DNA from: CAVTRI01 sp963737075
GTDB taxonomy: Bacteria; Actinomycetota; Acidimicrobiia; Acidimicrobiales; Palsa-688
Direction of reading: 5' to 3'
Length of the DNA stretch: 64,000 nucleotides
Assembly (NCBI GenBank): GCA_963737075.1
Contig: CAVTRI010000002.1
Location: 2,232,001-2,296,000, forward strand
Below the pieces are notes generated by a model. That model saw only the letters and a list, made by a program, of their open reading frames with translations, had not been told where the DNA came from and ran no database searches. Below, piece by piece: positions 40,111-49,640 of the stretch. Position 1 is the first letter of the stretch; every line of letters begins with the position of its first letter. Both the position numbers and the translations under genes were made by a program.

Positions 40111-42846
40111 TCAGTCACCCCCGCGCCCGTAGAAGAGCCGCTCGACGACGCGGCGGGCACGGCGGGTGCGCCTGCGGTATTCGTCGCGCAATCCGGACGC
40201 CGTCGTGCCGAGGCTGCGGGCGAGAATGGTGAGCTGCGGGCCGGCGGCCGGGAGCGCGTCGCCGGGAGCGCCGCGCACAAGGTACAGACGATTCCGGGTC
40301 GCCTCGCAGAACCGGTAGGCCTCCCGCAGGGTGCCGGCATCCTCCGCCGACAGCGCACCGGCGGCCTCCAACGCGTCGATCGCGGCCACGGTGCCCGTCT
40401 CGCGCACGCCGTGGCAAAGCTGCAGTAGTTGGGCTGTCCATTCGATGTCGGACAGCGAACCGCGCCCGAGCTTCAGGTGGAATTGCGGATCTTCTCCGGC
40501 TGGCAACCGTTCCCGCTCGACCCGCGCTTTCATGCGGCGCAGCTCACGGACGTCGTCGTCACCGAAGGGGCGGCCCCAGACGAAGTCGGTGGCGACCGCC
40601 TCGAACCGCTTGGCCAGGTCCTGGTCGCCTGCGACGACGCGGGCTCGGAGCAGGGCCTGGCGTTCCCAGGGTTGAGCCCAGCGCGCGTAGTACGCCTCAT
40701 ACGCATCGACGCTGCGAACCACCGGCCCCTGGCGGCCCTCGGGTCGCAGGCTGGTGTCGAGATGGTAGAGGCGGGCGGCGGGCGTGTCCCCGTTGATCAG
40801 CCGGCTGAGCTCAGCCGCCATGCGATCGGCTTCTGCGGTTTGGCCGGTCTCGCACACGAACATGACGTCCAGGTCGCTGGCGTACGCGAGCTCGGCGCCA
40901 CCGAGACGCCCCATGGCGACCACCGTGAACGCCGTCGCGACCAGCGGCTCTCCGACCTCGGACAAGGCGACGGTCAGCACGGTTTCGGCCAGATCGGTCA
41001 GGGCGGCCGCGGTGGCGGTGGTGTCGGCCAGGCCGAGGATGTCCCGGGCGGCAATGCGCAGTTGTTCTCCGCGGAGGAAGTGCAGGAGCCCTTGGTCGAG
41101 CTCGCTCTCCTGGCGCCACACCAACGACCGCCGCGCCTGCCGTTCCAAGGTGTCACGTGACCGAGGTTCGAGCATGCTGCCGTCTGCGAGCTCCGTCAGC
41201 AGGTCCGGGTGGCGCGGCAGGTCCCGGGCGAAGGCGGGGCTGGTGGCGAGCAGCAGGCACAGCTGTCGGGCGGCCTCGGCCGACTCGCGAAACAGACCCG
41301 TGAGCTGGTCGCGTCGATGGGCTCCGGTCGTCATTGAACGAAGCCCCAGCAGGCCGAGGTCGGGGTCCGGGCCCTCGGACAGCCAACCGAGCAGCAAGGG
41401 CAGCAACTGTTGCATCAGCCGCGACGACCGGGTAAGGCCGCGCGTCAGCTCCTGGAGCGCCTGTCGGGTGCGGACGGCGTCGCTGAAGCCGAAGGCGCTG
41501 AGGCGTTCGATGGCTGCCTCGGGGGACAGCGTGCCGGCCTGTTCCTCCGACGCAGGGGAGCCATCGGAGTTCTGGCCGCTCGTGAACGCCTCGAGCAGCG
41601 GCCGGAAAAACAGGCGCTCGTGGATGGACCGCACCGTTGCTTGGTGGCGGCGGAGCACCTGGTCCAACTTGGCCCGGGCCGTGCTGCCGGCCGAATCCCG
41701 GTAGCCGAGCACCCGGGCCAGGTGGGTCACGGCGGCGCCCCGGCTGGGCATGGCGTGGACCTGCTGGTCCTGCTGGAGTTGCAGACGGTGCTCAACGGCG
41801 CGGAGGTAGCGGTACGCCTCAGCCAGGGCGGCGGCGTCCTTCGGCCCGACGTAGCCGCCGGCAGCCAGCGCCCGGAGAGCGTCGAGCGAAGCCGGCACCC
41901 GGAGGCTGGGATCGGCCCGGCCGTGGACCATCTGCAGCAGCTGGACAGCGAACTCGATGTCACGGATGCCGCCACGCCCGAGCTTGAGCTCGCGGTCGGT
42001 CATCCCCCGGCGAGCAACAACCATTTCGGCCTTGGCTTTCATCGCCCGGACCTCGCGTAGCTCGTCGGCGCCAAAGGGTCGTTTCCAGACCCGGGTGGAC
42101 GCCGCCGTCGCCCACGCCTGTCCCAAGGTGGCGTCACCTGCGACCGGCCGCGCCTTGAGCAGCGCCTGGAACTCCCACGTGTCCGCCCACCGGTCCCAAT
42201 ACGCCTCGTACGACGCAAGGCTCCGCACGATCGGCCCCGACCGGCCTTCGGGCCGCAGGTCGAGGTCGACCCGCCACGCGTTGCGCACCAGCGCCAACGC
42301 CGGCCGGGGGTCCGCGTCGCCGACGAGGACGAGGTCGATGTCGCTGGCGTAGTTGAGCTCGCGGGCGCCGAGCTTGCCCATCCCGATGACGGCCAGTGAG
42401 CTATCTCTTGGCCCGGCCGCCTCGGTGGCGGCCGCGATGATCGCCGCCGCCAGGTCCGAGAGGTTGGCTCCGACGGCCTCCAGGCTGTCGAAACCCAGCA
42501 GGTCCCGGGCCGCGATGCGAAGGACCTCCAGGCGTTTCCATCGTGCCAGCGCCCCGCCGGCGGTTGTCTGGGTGCCGGGCCGGGTGGCACCGGGCAGCTC
42601 CAGAGGCACGAGCACCGGCGCCGACAGGTCGGCCAGCACATCGAGCGCCAGCGGGTCGGTCGCACAGATGCGGGTGAGCCACGGGCTGGCGGCCGTCACG
42701 GCGACCACCGCGCGCCGCAGGCCGGGGTCGGCCAACAGCCGTTCCCCTGCCCGCGGATCGGCCTCGGTGATGCGCTCGACAGCCGCTGACGCGCCGAGGG
42801 GGTCCGCTGAGCGCTCGATGTCTTGCGCCAAAACCAACGCGGTCAC
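40111..42846 (-). CDS. glnE: Bifunctional glutamine synthetase adenylyltransferase/deadenylylase
   Basis: 911 residues from GTG 42846, the first plausible start in a frame that begins far upstream. Two GlnE nucleotidyltransferase modules: IGMGKLGARELNYASDIDLV (about residue 150) and AMGRLGGAELAYASDLDVMF (about 640), each with the GS/GxxGxxELxxxSDxD core, and repeated domains with LGRGGIRDIEF and LGRGSLSDIEW. The N-terminal half removes and the C-terminal half adds AMP on the GlnA tyrosine. Its substrate is the synthetase at 2799 (Tyr404). Upstream of, and co-oriented with, the ABC exporter. Confidence 0.95.
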   Translation of the reverse strand: MTALVLAQDIERSADPLGASAAVERITEADPRAGERLLADPGLRRAVVAVTAASPWLTRICATDPLALDVLADLSAPVLVPLELPGATRPGTQTTAGGALARWKRLEVLRIAARDLLGFDSLEAVGANLSDLAAAIIAAATEAAGPRDSSLAVIGMGKLGARELNYASDIDLVLVGDADPRPALALVRNAWRVDLDLRPEGRSGPIVRSLASYEAYWDRWADTWEFQALLKARPVAGDATLGQAWATAASTRVWKRPFGADELREVRAMKAKAEMVVARRGMTDRELKLGRGGIRDIEFAVQLLQMVHGRADPSLRVPASLDALRALAAGGYVGPKDAAALAEAYRYLRAVEHRLQLQQDQQVHAMPSRGAAVTHLARVLGYRDSAGSTARAKLDQVLRRHQATVRSIHERLFFRPLLEAFTSGQNSDGSPASEEQAGTLSPEAAIERLSAFGFSDAVRTRQALQELTRGLTRSSRLMQQLLPLLLGWLSEGPDPDLGLLGLRSMTTGAHRRDQLTGLFRESAEAARQLCLLLATSPAFARDLPRHPDLLTELADGSMLEPRSRDTLERQARRSLVWRQESELDQGLLHFLRGEQLRIAARDILGLADTTATAAALTDLAETVLTVALSEVGEPLVATAFTVVAMGRLGGAELAYASDLDVMFVCETGQTAEADRMAAELSRLINGDTPAARLYHLDTSLRPEGRQGPVVRSVDAYEAYYARWAQPWERQALLRARVVAGDQDLAKRFEAVATDFVWGRPFGDDDVRELRRMKARVERERLPAGEDPQFHLKLGRGSLSDIEWTAQLLQLCHGVRETGTVAAIDALEAAGALSAEDAGTLREAYRFCEATRNRLYLVRGAPGDALPAAGPQLTILARSLGTTASGLRDEYRRRTRRARRVVERLFYGRGGD

Positions 42847-43015
42847 GCCGGCCAGTGTGTCGCACCCTGGCGCCCAACTGATGCGTCCGACGGGCGCATC
42901 AGGTGCGACGAGGGCAGCGCTTGCGGGGCCCGACCGTGAAAGGTCTCCCAGGGACCGGCCCCGCAAAGGTCCTGACAAGGGGGCCGGACCCCAAGAGCCC
43001 AGACGCAAAAGCGCC

Positions 43016-44494
43016 TTACGCCAGCGCCACCGCCGTCTCGTCTGCGGGCAGCTCGTTGGCGCGCACCCGCACGAGCAGCTGGACGAGGACCACGGCCACA
43101 CCGACGAGCGCCGCCGCGGTGGCGAACGCCAACGTATAGCCGTGCATCGTCCCTGCCGCCGTCGCGCCCAAGCCATGGGCCCGGATGTACGAGGCGGTGG
43201 CAGAGGCGGCGATGGTGTTCAGCAAAGCGGTGCCGATTGACCCGCCCACCTGTTGGGTCGTGTTGACCATCGCGCTCGCGACGCCCGAGTCGGCCGGGGC
43301 CACACCAACCAGCGCCGTGCTGGTGAGAGCGACAAAGACCAGCCCCATGCCCAGCCCGATCAGGACCTCCGAAGGGAGCACCGTGGTGGCGTAGGAGGAG
43401 TGCAATCCCGCCCGGGTAAAGAGTGCGAGGCCGCCGGCTGCCATAGCCGGGCCGATGGTCATGAGCCAGCGGGGACCGAAGCGTGGCAGCAGGTTGCTGG
43501 CCAGCATGGCCGAGATGACGACCCCGACCGAGATCGGCAGGTAGGCGAAGCCAGTCTTCAGCGCCGAGTAGTGCAGCGTCCCTTGCAGGTAGTAGGTCAT
43601 GAACAGGAACACCCCGAACATGCCCATACCTACCAGCAGCGACGTGGCGAACGACCCGCCCCGGTTGCGCTCAGTGACCACCCGCAGCGGCAGGAGCGGT
43701 TGGCGGGTACGGGTCTCGATGACTACGAACGCCACCGCGAGCAGCCCGGCGACGACGAGGGGCGCGATCACCGAAGCGCTGCTCCATCCGTCAGACACGG
43801 CCTTGGTCATCCCATACACCAGGGCGACGAGCGCCAGGATGGAGGTCAGGGCGCCAGGCACGTCGTATCGGGTCCGCCCGCTGTTGCGGCTCTCCCGCAC
43901 TACTCGGGCCGCTCCCAGGGCGGCGAACAGCGCGATCGGGGTGTTGACCAGCAGGGTCCAGCGCCACGAGGCGTACTGGGTGAGCACCCCGCCGAGCACG
44001 AGGCCGATGGCTGCGCCGCCGCCGGCGATGGCGCCGTACACCCCGAACGCCCTCGCTCGCTCCTGCGGGTCGCTGAAGGTGACGCTGAGCAGGGAAAGGG
44101 CAGCGGGGGCCATCAGCGCCGCGAACGCGCCCTGCAGCGCCCGGGCGCCGAAGAGCAGCGCCGCGTTGGGCGCTAGACCGCCGACCGCCGACGCGAGGGC
44201 GAAGCCGAGCAGCCCGACCACGAACGTCCGCTTGCGGCCGGCGTAGTCGGCGATCCGCCCACCGAGCAAGAGCAGCCCCCCGAACGCCAGCGTGTACGCC
44301 GTGATCACCCACTGCCGGTTGGCGGTGGTGATGTGCAGGGCGTGCTGGGCGGACGGAAGTGCGATGTTCACGATCGTGGCGTCCACCACGATCATCAGCT
44401 GCGAAATGGCGATGAACAGCAGCGCCAGCCAACGACGGGGGTCGGGCCCAGTTTCGGGGAGGCTCGGGGCGCGCGAGGTCAGAGTGGTGCTCAC
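43016..44494 (-). CDS. MFS multidrug exporter (DHA2, 14-TM, EmrB/QacA type)
   Basis: 492 residues from GTG 44494 (GAAAGGAAGC upstream). Motif D1 LMIVVDATIVNIALP in helix 1, motif A GGRIADYAGRKRTFV, motif C-like GVYGAIAGGGAAIGLVLGGV (antiporter signature) and about 14 membrane helices. Proton-driven export of drugs or metabolites. It is 50 bases downstream of a TetR regulator on the same strand, so the two form an operon under the palindromic operator at 45184. Confidence 0.95.
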   Translation of the reverse strand: MSTTLTSRAPSLPETGPDPRRWLALLFIAISQLMIVVDATIVNIALPSAQHALHITTANRQWVITAYTLAFGGLLLLGGRIADYAGRKRTFVVGLLGFALASAVGGLAPNAALLFGARALQGAFAALMAPAALSLLSVTFSDPQERARAFGVYGAIAGGGAAIGLVLGGVLTQYASWRWTLLVNTPIALFAALGAARVVRESRNSGRTRYDVPGALTSILALVALVYGMTKAVSDGWSSASVIAPLVVAGLLAVAFVVIETRTRQPLLPLRVVTERNRGGSFATSLLVGMGMFGVFLFMTYYLQGTLHYSALKTGFAYLPISVGVVISAMLASNLLPRFGPRWLMTIGPAMAAGGLALFTRAGLHSSYATTVLPSEVLIGLGMGLVFVALTSTALVGVAPADSGVASAMVNTTQQVGGSIGTALLNTIAASATASYIRAHGLGATAAGTMHGYTLAFATAAALVGVAVVLVQLLVRVRANELPADETAVALA

Positions 44495-44544
44495 GATGCT
44501 TCCTTTCAGGGGGAAATGGGTGGGGGGCGGGTGCGGTCTGGGCG

Positions 44545-45165
44545 TCAGTCCCCTGAGGGTCTGACGTGGAGGAGGGGCAGAAGTATGCGGTCGACGAGGT
44601 GGACAACGAAGCTCTCGTCGAGCGGCTCCCCGTTGAGAAGCCGGCTAAGGGCGATGCCGGGGGCCACCTCGAAGATGAGTTGGGGGTTAGCGGAGGGCGG
44701 TAGCTCGCCGCGGGTCTTGGCCCGCTCGACAATGGCATCCGCGATGGCGGTCTTGGCGGTGCGATGCTGGGCGAGCGCCTGGCCGAGGACGGGATCGGTC
44801 CGGATGGAAGCCGCCAGGCCGCACATGAGGCCGCCGTCGACGCCCGACATGCTGGCGGCCATCAGCCGGGCGGCGCCCAACAGGTCGCCTCGCAGGCTGC
44901 CGGTGTCAGGCGGGGCCTCCTCGGGGACGGGCATCTGGCGCTGGATGGCTTCCAGCACGAGTTCGGTTTTGCCCGGCCAGCGGCGGTAGATGGTGGCCTT
45001 GCTCGCCTTGGCCCGCGCCGCTACCGCGTCCATGCTCATGCGGTCCAGCCCCACCTCGGCGACCAGTTCCAGGGCGGCGTCGAGAATGGCCTGCTCTCGG
45101 GCCTCGTCGCGGGGACGGCCGGCTCGGGCGGCCTCTTCGGTTGCTGCTGACGTGGTGGGTGTCAT
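44545..45165 (-). CDS. TetR-family transcriptional regulator of the MFS exporter
   Basis: 206 residues from ATG 45165. N-terminal TetR domain: AILDAALELVAEVGLDRMSM, AVAARAKASKATIYRRWPGK. The C-terminal ligand domain is of the TetR_C type with SGVDGGLMCGLAASIRTDP. It probably represses itself and the exporter until an effector binds. A 21-bp perfect palindrome 18 bases upstream of the start is the likely operator. Confidence 0.93.
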   Translation of the reverse strand: MTPTTSAATEEAARAGRPRDEAREQAILDAALELVAEVGLDRMSMDAVAARAKASKATIYRRWPGKTELVLEAIQRQMPVPEEAPPDTGSLRGDLLGAARLMAASMSGVDGGLMCGLAASIRTDPVLGQALAQHRTAKTAIADAIVERAKTRGELPPSANPQLIFEVAPGIALSRLLNGEPLDESFVVHLVDRILLPLLHVRPSGD

Positions 45166-45183
45166 GGCTACCTGTCCGAGTTG

Positions 45184-45255
45184 GGTACGAAACGGTTTCG
45201 TACCGCTGGGACCCAAGATACGGCACCACCCACAGGGTACGCAACCGTTTCGTTT
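45184..45255. promoter_or_regulatory. TetR operator: perfect palindrome plus a second, weaker copy
   Basis: GGTACGAAAC, one base, then its exact reverse complement at 45184-45204; a second imperfect copy (GGTACGCAAC...GTTTCGTTT) at 45236-45255. Both contain the ACCGTTTCGT/ACGAAACGGT core common in operators of TetR proteins with a YRRWPGK recognition helix. The second copy is 35 bases before nadE and may affect it. Confidence 0.7.
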
Positions 45256-45290
45256 CGATTTTTCGGTGACGTTGGTCATAGGCTCGAGCC

Positions 45291-47000
45291 GTGACGCGGC
45301 TGCGTGTGGCCCTGTGCCAGCTGAACCCCGTCGTCGGCGACCTGGGGGGCAACGCCGAACGGCTGATCGAAGCGCTCGCCCTGGCCGAAGATGCCGGCTG
45401 TGATCTCGCGGTTTTCCCCGAGCTGTGCATCACCGGCTATCCGCCAGAGGACCTCCTGCTCAAGTCGGGGTTCGTCGCCGACAACCTGGCTGCGCTGACG
45501 AAGGTCGCCGCCGCTACCGAGTCCTGCACAGCGGTCGTCGGGTTCGTGGACGAGGACCTCGACCTGTACAACGCGGCCGCGGTATGCGCCTTCGGGGAGA
45601 TGCGGGGCGTCTACCACAAGCAGGAGTTGCCCAACTACAGCGTGTTTGACGAGGCCCGCTACTTTGCCCGCGGCACGGGGGCTACGCAGCTCTTTTTGAT
45701 CGGCGGGGTACGAGTCGGCGTGTCTGTGTGCGAGGACGCGTGGAACCCGTGGGGACCGATCGCCGCCCAGGCCGCTGCCGGCGCCGAGCTGGTCGTCAAC
45801 ATCAATGCTTCCCCGTATTACGCCGATCGCCTCGTCGAGCGGGAGCAGATGCTCGCCACCCGGGCGGCCGACGCGTCGTGCGCCCTGGTGTATGTCAACT
45901 GCGTCGGCGGCCAGGACGAGCTGATCTTCGACGGCGCGTCCCTTGTCTACGACGCTGCCGGCCGGAAACTCGCCTCCCTGCCGCAGTTCGCCCAACAGGT
46001 GACGCCGGTCGACCTGGAGGTCCGCCCCGTCTACCGCAAGCGGCTGCTCGACCCGCGCGGCCGGCAGCAGGCACCACCGCTGCCGGTTACCACGGTCAGC
46101 GCCGAGCCGCGACAGCCGCCGGCAGCCCCGCGCCTGCCCCGTCCTCTTGCCGAGGCGCTCGGTCCCGAAGCGGAGGTGTACCAGGCTCTGGTGATCGGCA
46201 CCGGTGACTACGTCCGCAAAAACGGCTTCACCGATGTGGTCATCGGACTCTCCGGCGGGATCGACTCGTCGCTCGTAGCCGCGATCGCCGCCGACGCGCT
46301 CGGGCCGACGCGCGTGCACGGCGTGGCGATGCCGTCCCGCTACTCCTCGCCGGGATCGCGGAACGACGCCGAAGACCTGGCGACCCGCCTGGGCATCGAC
46401 TACCGGGAGATCCCCATCGAGGCCGCCCACACGGCGTTCGTCGGCATGCTCGCCGACAGCTTCGCCGGCTACGAGGAAGACCTGACCGAGGAAAATCTCC
46501 AGAGCCGCATCCGGGGCGTCACCCTCATGGCTCTTTCCAACAAGCTTGGCTGGCTGGTGCTCACCACCGGCAACAAGAGCGAGATGGCCGTCGGCTACTC
46601 GACGTTGTATGGGGACACCGCGGGGGGGTTTGCGGTCATCAAAGATGTGCCGAAGACGCTCGTGTACCGGCTGTGTCTGTGGCGCAACCAGCAGCACCCG
46701 GTGATTCCCGAGGCCGTGCTGACCAAGCCGCCGTCGGCGGAACTGCGCCCCGACCAGCGCGACGACCAGAACCTGCCGGCGTATGACGTCCTTGATCCGG
46801 TGCTCGAGGCCTACGTGGAAGGCGACCTGACCGCCGGCGAGCTGGTCGCGGCCGGCTACGACGAGGAGCTCGTTCGGCGGGTGGTCAGGCTGGTCGACCT
46901 GGCGGAGTACAAGCGCCGCCAGACCCCGCCGGGGGTGCGGGTCACGCCGAAAGCGTTTGGCAAGGACCGTAGGGTGCCGATCACCAACAGGTATCGTTGA
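45291..47000 (+). CDS. nadE: Glutamine-dependent NAD+ synthetase
   Basis: 569 residues from GTG 45291. N-terminal nitrilase-type glutaminase with the catalytic triad Glu in VFPELCITGYPPEDLL, Lys in YHKQELPNYSVFDE and Cys in VGVSVCEDAWNPWG. The C-terminal ATP-pyrophosphatase domain has GLSGGIDSSLVAAI, the P-loop, and TTGNKSEMAVGYSTLYGD. It amidates nicotinic acid adenine dinucleotide with ammonia channelled from glutamine, the last step of NAD synthesis. Followed 5 bases later by a TetR gene. Confidence 0.97.
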   Translation: MTRLRVALCQLNPVVGDLGGNAERLIEALALAEDAGCDLAVFPELCITGYPPEDLLLKSGFVADNLAALTKVAAATESCTAVVGFVDEDLDLYNAAAVCAFGEMRGVYHKQELPNYSVFDEARYFARGTGATQLFLIGGVRVGVSVCEDAWNPWGPIAAQAAAGAELVVNINASPYYADRLVEREQMLATRAADASCALVYVNCVGGQDELIFDGASLVYDAAGRKLASLPQFAQQVTPVDLEVRPVYRKRLLDPRGRQQAPPLPVTTVSAEPRQPPAAPRLPRPLAEALGPEAEVYQALVIGTGDYVRKNGFTDVVIGLSGGIDSSLVAAIAADALGPTRVHGVAMPSRYSSPGSRNDAEDLATRLGIDYREIPIEAAHTAFVGMLADSFAGYEEDLTEENLQSRIRGVTLMALSNKLGWLVLTTGNKSEMAVGYSTLYGDTAGGFAVIKDVPKTLVYRLCLWRNQQHPVIPEAVLTKPPSAELRPDQRDDQNLPAYDVLDPVLEAYVEGDLTAGELVAAGYDEELVRRVVRLVDLAEYKRRQTPPGVRVTPKAFGKDRRVPITNRYR

Positions 47001-47005
47001 CCGCC

Positions 47006-47650
47006 ATGTCTACGGCGCCTGCCGAGCCCGAGGTCACCCGACGAGTCCGCGCCCGGAGGGGCCACGGCAGCCTGCTGCGGGAAGAGATCCTGGCGGCCGC
47101 AGAAGCCATCCTGATCTCTACCAATGACGAAGCCGCACTGTCGATCCGAGCTGTGGCGTCGGCCGTCGGCGTCACCCCGCCGTCGATCTACCTGCACTTC
47201 GCCGACCGCAACGACCTGTTGTTCGAAGTCTGCGAGCGGCACGCGGCGCATCTGGAGCAGGCGATGCAGGAGGCGGCGGAAGGGGAGGCCGACCCGCTCG
47301 AACGTCTGCGTTGTCGAGGCTGGGCATACCTCCAGTGGGCGCTCGCGAACCCCGAGCACTACCGCATCCTGATGATGAGTCGCCCCGACTGCACGCCGGA
47401 ACGCTTCGTCGACGAGCGACTGGTCGACACCGCGGGCCTTATGCCGGTGGTGGAGGACCTGGCCGCTGCCATGGATGCCGGTCAGATTCGCCGGGACGAC
47501 CCGCTGGAGGCGACCAAGGTGCTGTGGATGCTGATCCACGGGGTGGCGTCCATGCTCATCTCCAAGCCGGCGTTCCCCTTCCCGGCGCCTGAGGACGCCT
47601 ACGAGCGGGTGTTCTCCATGGTGCGAACCGGCTTCGCTCCCAAGCCTTGA
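47006..47650 (+). CDS. TetR-family regulator (TetR_C-WHG-like)
   Basis: 214 residues from ATG 47006. TetR helix-turn-helix: EILAAAEAILISTNDEAALS, VASAVGVTPPSIYLHFADRN. The ligand domain contains the WHG-like patch (LQWALANPEHYRILMM). Its target is unknown; no adjacent operator was seen. Its stop overlaps the TTG start of the next gene, so the two are coupled. Confidence 0.88.
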   Translation: MSTAPAEPEVTRRVRARRGHGSLLREEILAAAEAILISTNDEAALSIRAVASAVGVTPPSIYLHFADRNDLLFEVCERHAAHLEQAMQEAAEGEADPLERLRCRGWAYLQWALANPEHYRILMMSRPDCTPERFVDERLVDTAGLMPVVEDLAAAMDAGQIRRDDPLEATKVLWMLIHGVASMLISKPAFPFPAPEDAYERVFSMVRTGFAPKP

Positions 47651-48174
47651 CGACGCTTGCCGACAGCGCCCGCCTGGTGGGAGGGCATTGCTGGGTGGAG
47701 CGGCGGCTCTTCGAGATCCTTGGCGGGTGGGTGGCGACCGTCGCCGATGCCGACGCCAAGCTGATGCTCGACCGCCACAGCCAGCACCACGCCTGGCGGG
47801 CGGCACAGTGGTGGGACCGGCTGCCGGTGCTGGCCGATGTCGACCGGGACGCGCTCGTCCGGCCGCCGTCGTCAGGATGGGAAGCGGCGCTGAAAGAGCT
47901 GGAGTCGTTCACCTCGCCCGTGGCCCGGCTGGCCGGTGCCTACCGGGGGGCGTTTCCTCGTGTTGCCTCCGCCTATCGTGCCCACCGTCAGGAGGTCAGC
48001 CCGCTCGCCGACGCCGCCGTCGTGCGGACGCTCGACCACGTCGGGAGGGATTTCTCCGAAGACTGGGGGGAGGGGGAGGCCGTCACCGAAGCGCTGCTGC
48101 TCAGCCCCGAAGATGTCGACGAAGCGGCCGCCACCGTCGCTCGCGTGGAGCGTCTCCTCCTCGACGGCCCGTAA
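47647..48174 (+). CDS. Hypothetical helical protein, possibly ferritin-like
   Basis: 175 residues from TTG 47647 (CCTTGACG; overlap with the TetR stop). All-helical, with ARLVGGHCWVERRLFEILGG and LMLDRHSQHHAWRAAQWWDR. Glu and His spaced in the first two helices are reminiscent of ferritin-like folds, but the full di-iron ligand set is not clear. Conserved actinobacterial gene by impression only; function unknown. Confidence 0.65.
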   Translation: MTTLADSARLVGGHCWVERRLFEILGGWVATVADADAKLMLDRHSQHHAWRAAQWWDRLPVLADVDRDALVRPPSSGWEAALKELESFTSPVARLAGAYRGAFPRVASAYRAHRQEVSPLADAAVVRTLDHVGRDFSEDWGEGEAVTEALLLSPEDVDEAAATVARVERLLLDGP

Positions 48175-48180
48175 CCGCCG

Positions 48181-48402
48181 TCAGGGCCGGGCCAACGCGC
48201 AGCTTGGCCCGCCTGGCACCTTGGGGCAGATCGTCGCGCTGGGCACGGTCGTCGCAATTGACGCCGGTACGGAACGGGTCGGCACTGGCACCGGGGTCAC
48301 CCTGCTGGGCACCGACGGCCGGGTGCCGATCGTCGGGCCCGTGCCGCATGCAGCCGCCAGCAGCACCAGGCAAGCCAGGGCAAGTACGCGCCTGCGTCGC
48401 AT
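48181..48402 (-). CDS. Small predicted lipoprotein
   Basis: 73 residues from ATG 48402. Basic start MRRRR, hydrophobic LALACLVLLAAAC and the lipobox LAAAC|G, then a Pro/Thr/Ser/Val-rich low-complexity tail. Too short for a known family, but the lipoprotein signal is convincing. Convergent with the gene that ends at 48174. Confidence 0.55.
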   Translation of the reverse strand: MRRRRVLALACLVLLAAACGTGPTIGTRPSVPSRVTPVPVPTRSVPASIATTVPSATICPKVPGGPSCALARP

Positions 48403-48457
48403 CACCCGGTTTGACGTCCACCAGGGCAACCTCGGTTCCCGACTACGGTGAGGGCCT

Positions 48458-48532
48458 ATGAAGAAGATCGTGCTGCTCGCGCTGGTCCTCGGTCTTTCGC
48501 TGTTCGCAGTCAGGAAGTTGCGGGCCAGCTGA
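48458..48532 (+). CDS. 24-residue DLW-39-like micropeptide
   Basis: MKKIVLLALVLGLSLFAVRK then LRAS, behind a good GGTGAGGG ribosome site. It resembles the short membrane-helix peptides annotated as DLW-39 in Actinobacteria, though the DLW motif itself is missing. Role unknown. Confidence 0.5.
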   Translation: MKKIVLLALVLGLSLFAVRKLRAS

Positions 48533-48613
48533 TCTGGCCGCGCCCGCCGGGGGGTCGGGCGACAACCAGCTCGTAGGTCCGGGCGGCGGTAGCGAGTCGC
48601 TTACGATCGTCGC

Positions 48614-49276
48614 GTGCCCCAACCGCTGCGCTCCGAGTTCCACCAGCACATAGATCAGATTGAGCGGCGGGTGGAACAGTTGTTCGCGCTCGTCGCCGAG
48701 GGCATCGCCGCTGCGACCGACGTGCTTCTGGCGGGCGACCGGGCGGTCGCCGTCACGGTGGCCGAGCGTGAGGAGGCGGTGGACACCATCTACCGCAGCG
48801 TCGAAGCCATGGTCGACGAGCAGCTGGCTCTGCAGGCGCCCGTCGCCACAGAGCTGCGGTTTATGCTGTCGGCGCTGCGGGTGGTTCCCGAGCTGGCCCG
48901 CAGTCATGACCTCGTTCAGCACATCACCCGGCGAGGCGCGCAGGGGTTGGGAGCCGGGCTGACGCCCCGAGCCCGCGGACTGATCGAACGCATGGGCCGG
49001 GTCGGATCGGACATGTGGCGGTCGGCCACCGACGCCTGGCACGACCACGACAGCTCAGCGGCGGAGCGGATGGTTGAGCGCGACGAAGAGATGGATGATC
49101 TGCAGAGCTCGATGATGGCCGAGCTGGCCGCTGGGCAGATGAGCCTGCCAGTCGTGATGGAGATGGTGCTCGTCTCCCGTTTCTACGAGCGCTTGGGCGA
49201 CCACGCGGTCAACGTCACGCGTCGGATCGCCCACCTGGCCAGCGGGTGGGTACAGTCGCAAGGTCCATCAGCGTGA
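48614..49276 (+). CDS. phoU: PhoU-like phosphate-signalling regulator
   Basis: 220 residues from GTG 48614. Two three-helix PhoU modules; metal-binding E(D)xxD motifs appear as EREEAVDTIYRSVEAMVDEQ and VERDEEMDDLQSSMM, and the ending SRFYERLGDHAVNVTRRIAH is classic. PhoU links the Pst transporter with the PhoR kinase and restrains the Pho regulon. No pst genes adjoin. Upstream of the STAS and HATPase genes on the same strand. Confidence 0.93.
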   Translation: MPQPLRSEFHQHIDQIERRVEQLFALVAEGIAAATDVLLAGDRAVAVTVAEREEAVDTIYRSVEAMVDEQLALQAPVATELRFMLSALRVVPELARSHDLVQHITRRGAQGLGAGLTPRARGLIERMGRVGSDMWRSATDAWHDHDSSAAERMVERDEEMDDLQSSMMAELAAGQMSLPVVMEMVLVSRFYERLGDHAVNVTRRIAHLASGWVQSQGPSA

Positions 49277-49291
49277 GGGAAGGAATGCGTC

Positions 49292-49630
49292 ATGGAGCTC
49301 GGCCTGGAGGTTGACGAGAGCCACGCGCCGTACACGATCCTGGCCGTGAAGGGCGAGGTCGACGTCTACACCGCCCCGCGGCTGCGCGAGAAGCTGGTGG
49401 AGCTGGTCAGCCAGGGAAAGCATCGCCTCGTGGTCGACCTCGAGAGCGTGGACTTCCTCGATTCCACCGGCCTAGGCGTGCTCGTGGGCGGGCTCAAACG
49501 GGTGCGCAGCCACGACGGCGACCTGCGGCTCGTCTGCACCCAGGGTCGTATTCTGAAAGTGTTCGAAATCACCGGGCTGACCAAGGTGTTCGACATCCAG
49601 CCGTCGGTGGACGCGGCCACAGCCAGCTGA
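49292..49630 (+). CDS. Anti-sigma factor antagonist (STAS domain, RsbV/SpoIIAA-like)
   Basis: 112 residues from ATG 49292 (GAGGGAAGGAA upstream). One STAS domain: LEVDESHAPYTILAVKGEVD, then VVDLESVDFLDSTGLGVLVG, with the phosphorylatable serine in DSTGLG (about 57). Unphosphorylated it binds the anti-sigma kinase encoded 11 bases downstream and frees a sigma factor. No sigma gene is visible next to it. Confidence 0.93.
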   Translation: MELGLEVDESHAPYTILAVKGEVDVYTAPRLREKLVELVSQGKHRLVVDLESVDFLDSTGLGVLVGGLKRVRSHDGDLRLVCTQGRILKVFEITGLTKVFDIQPSVDAATAS

Positions 49631-49640
49631 CGCGACTGGC

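Noticed and set aside
39941..40358. Coding extension of the ABC ATPase through the G-rich repeats
   Set aside because: The 26-bp period is not a multiple of three, and the residues are translated minisatellite and glnE antisense.
42847..43176. N-terminal extension of GlnE to 43176
   Set aside because: The extension overlaps the MFS gene end and has no conserved residues; GTG 42846 opens the recognisable protein.
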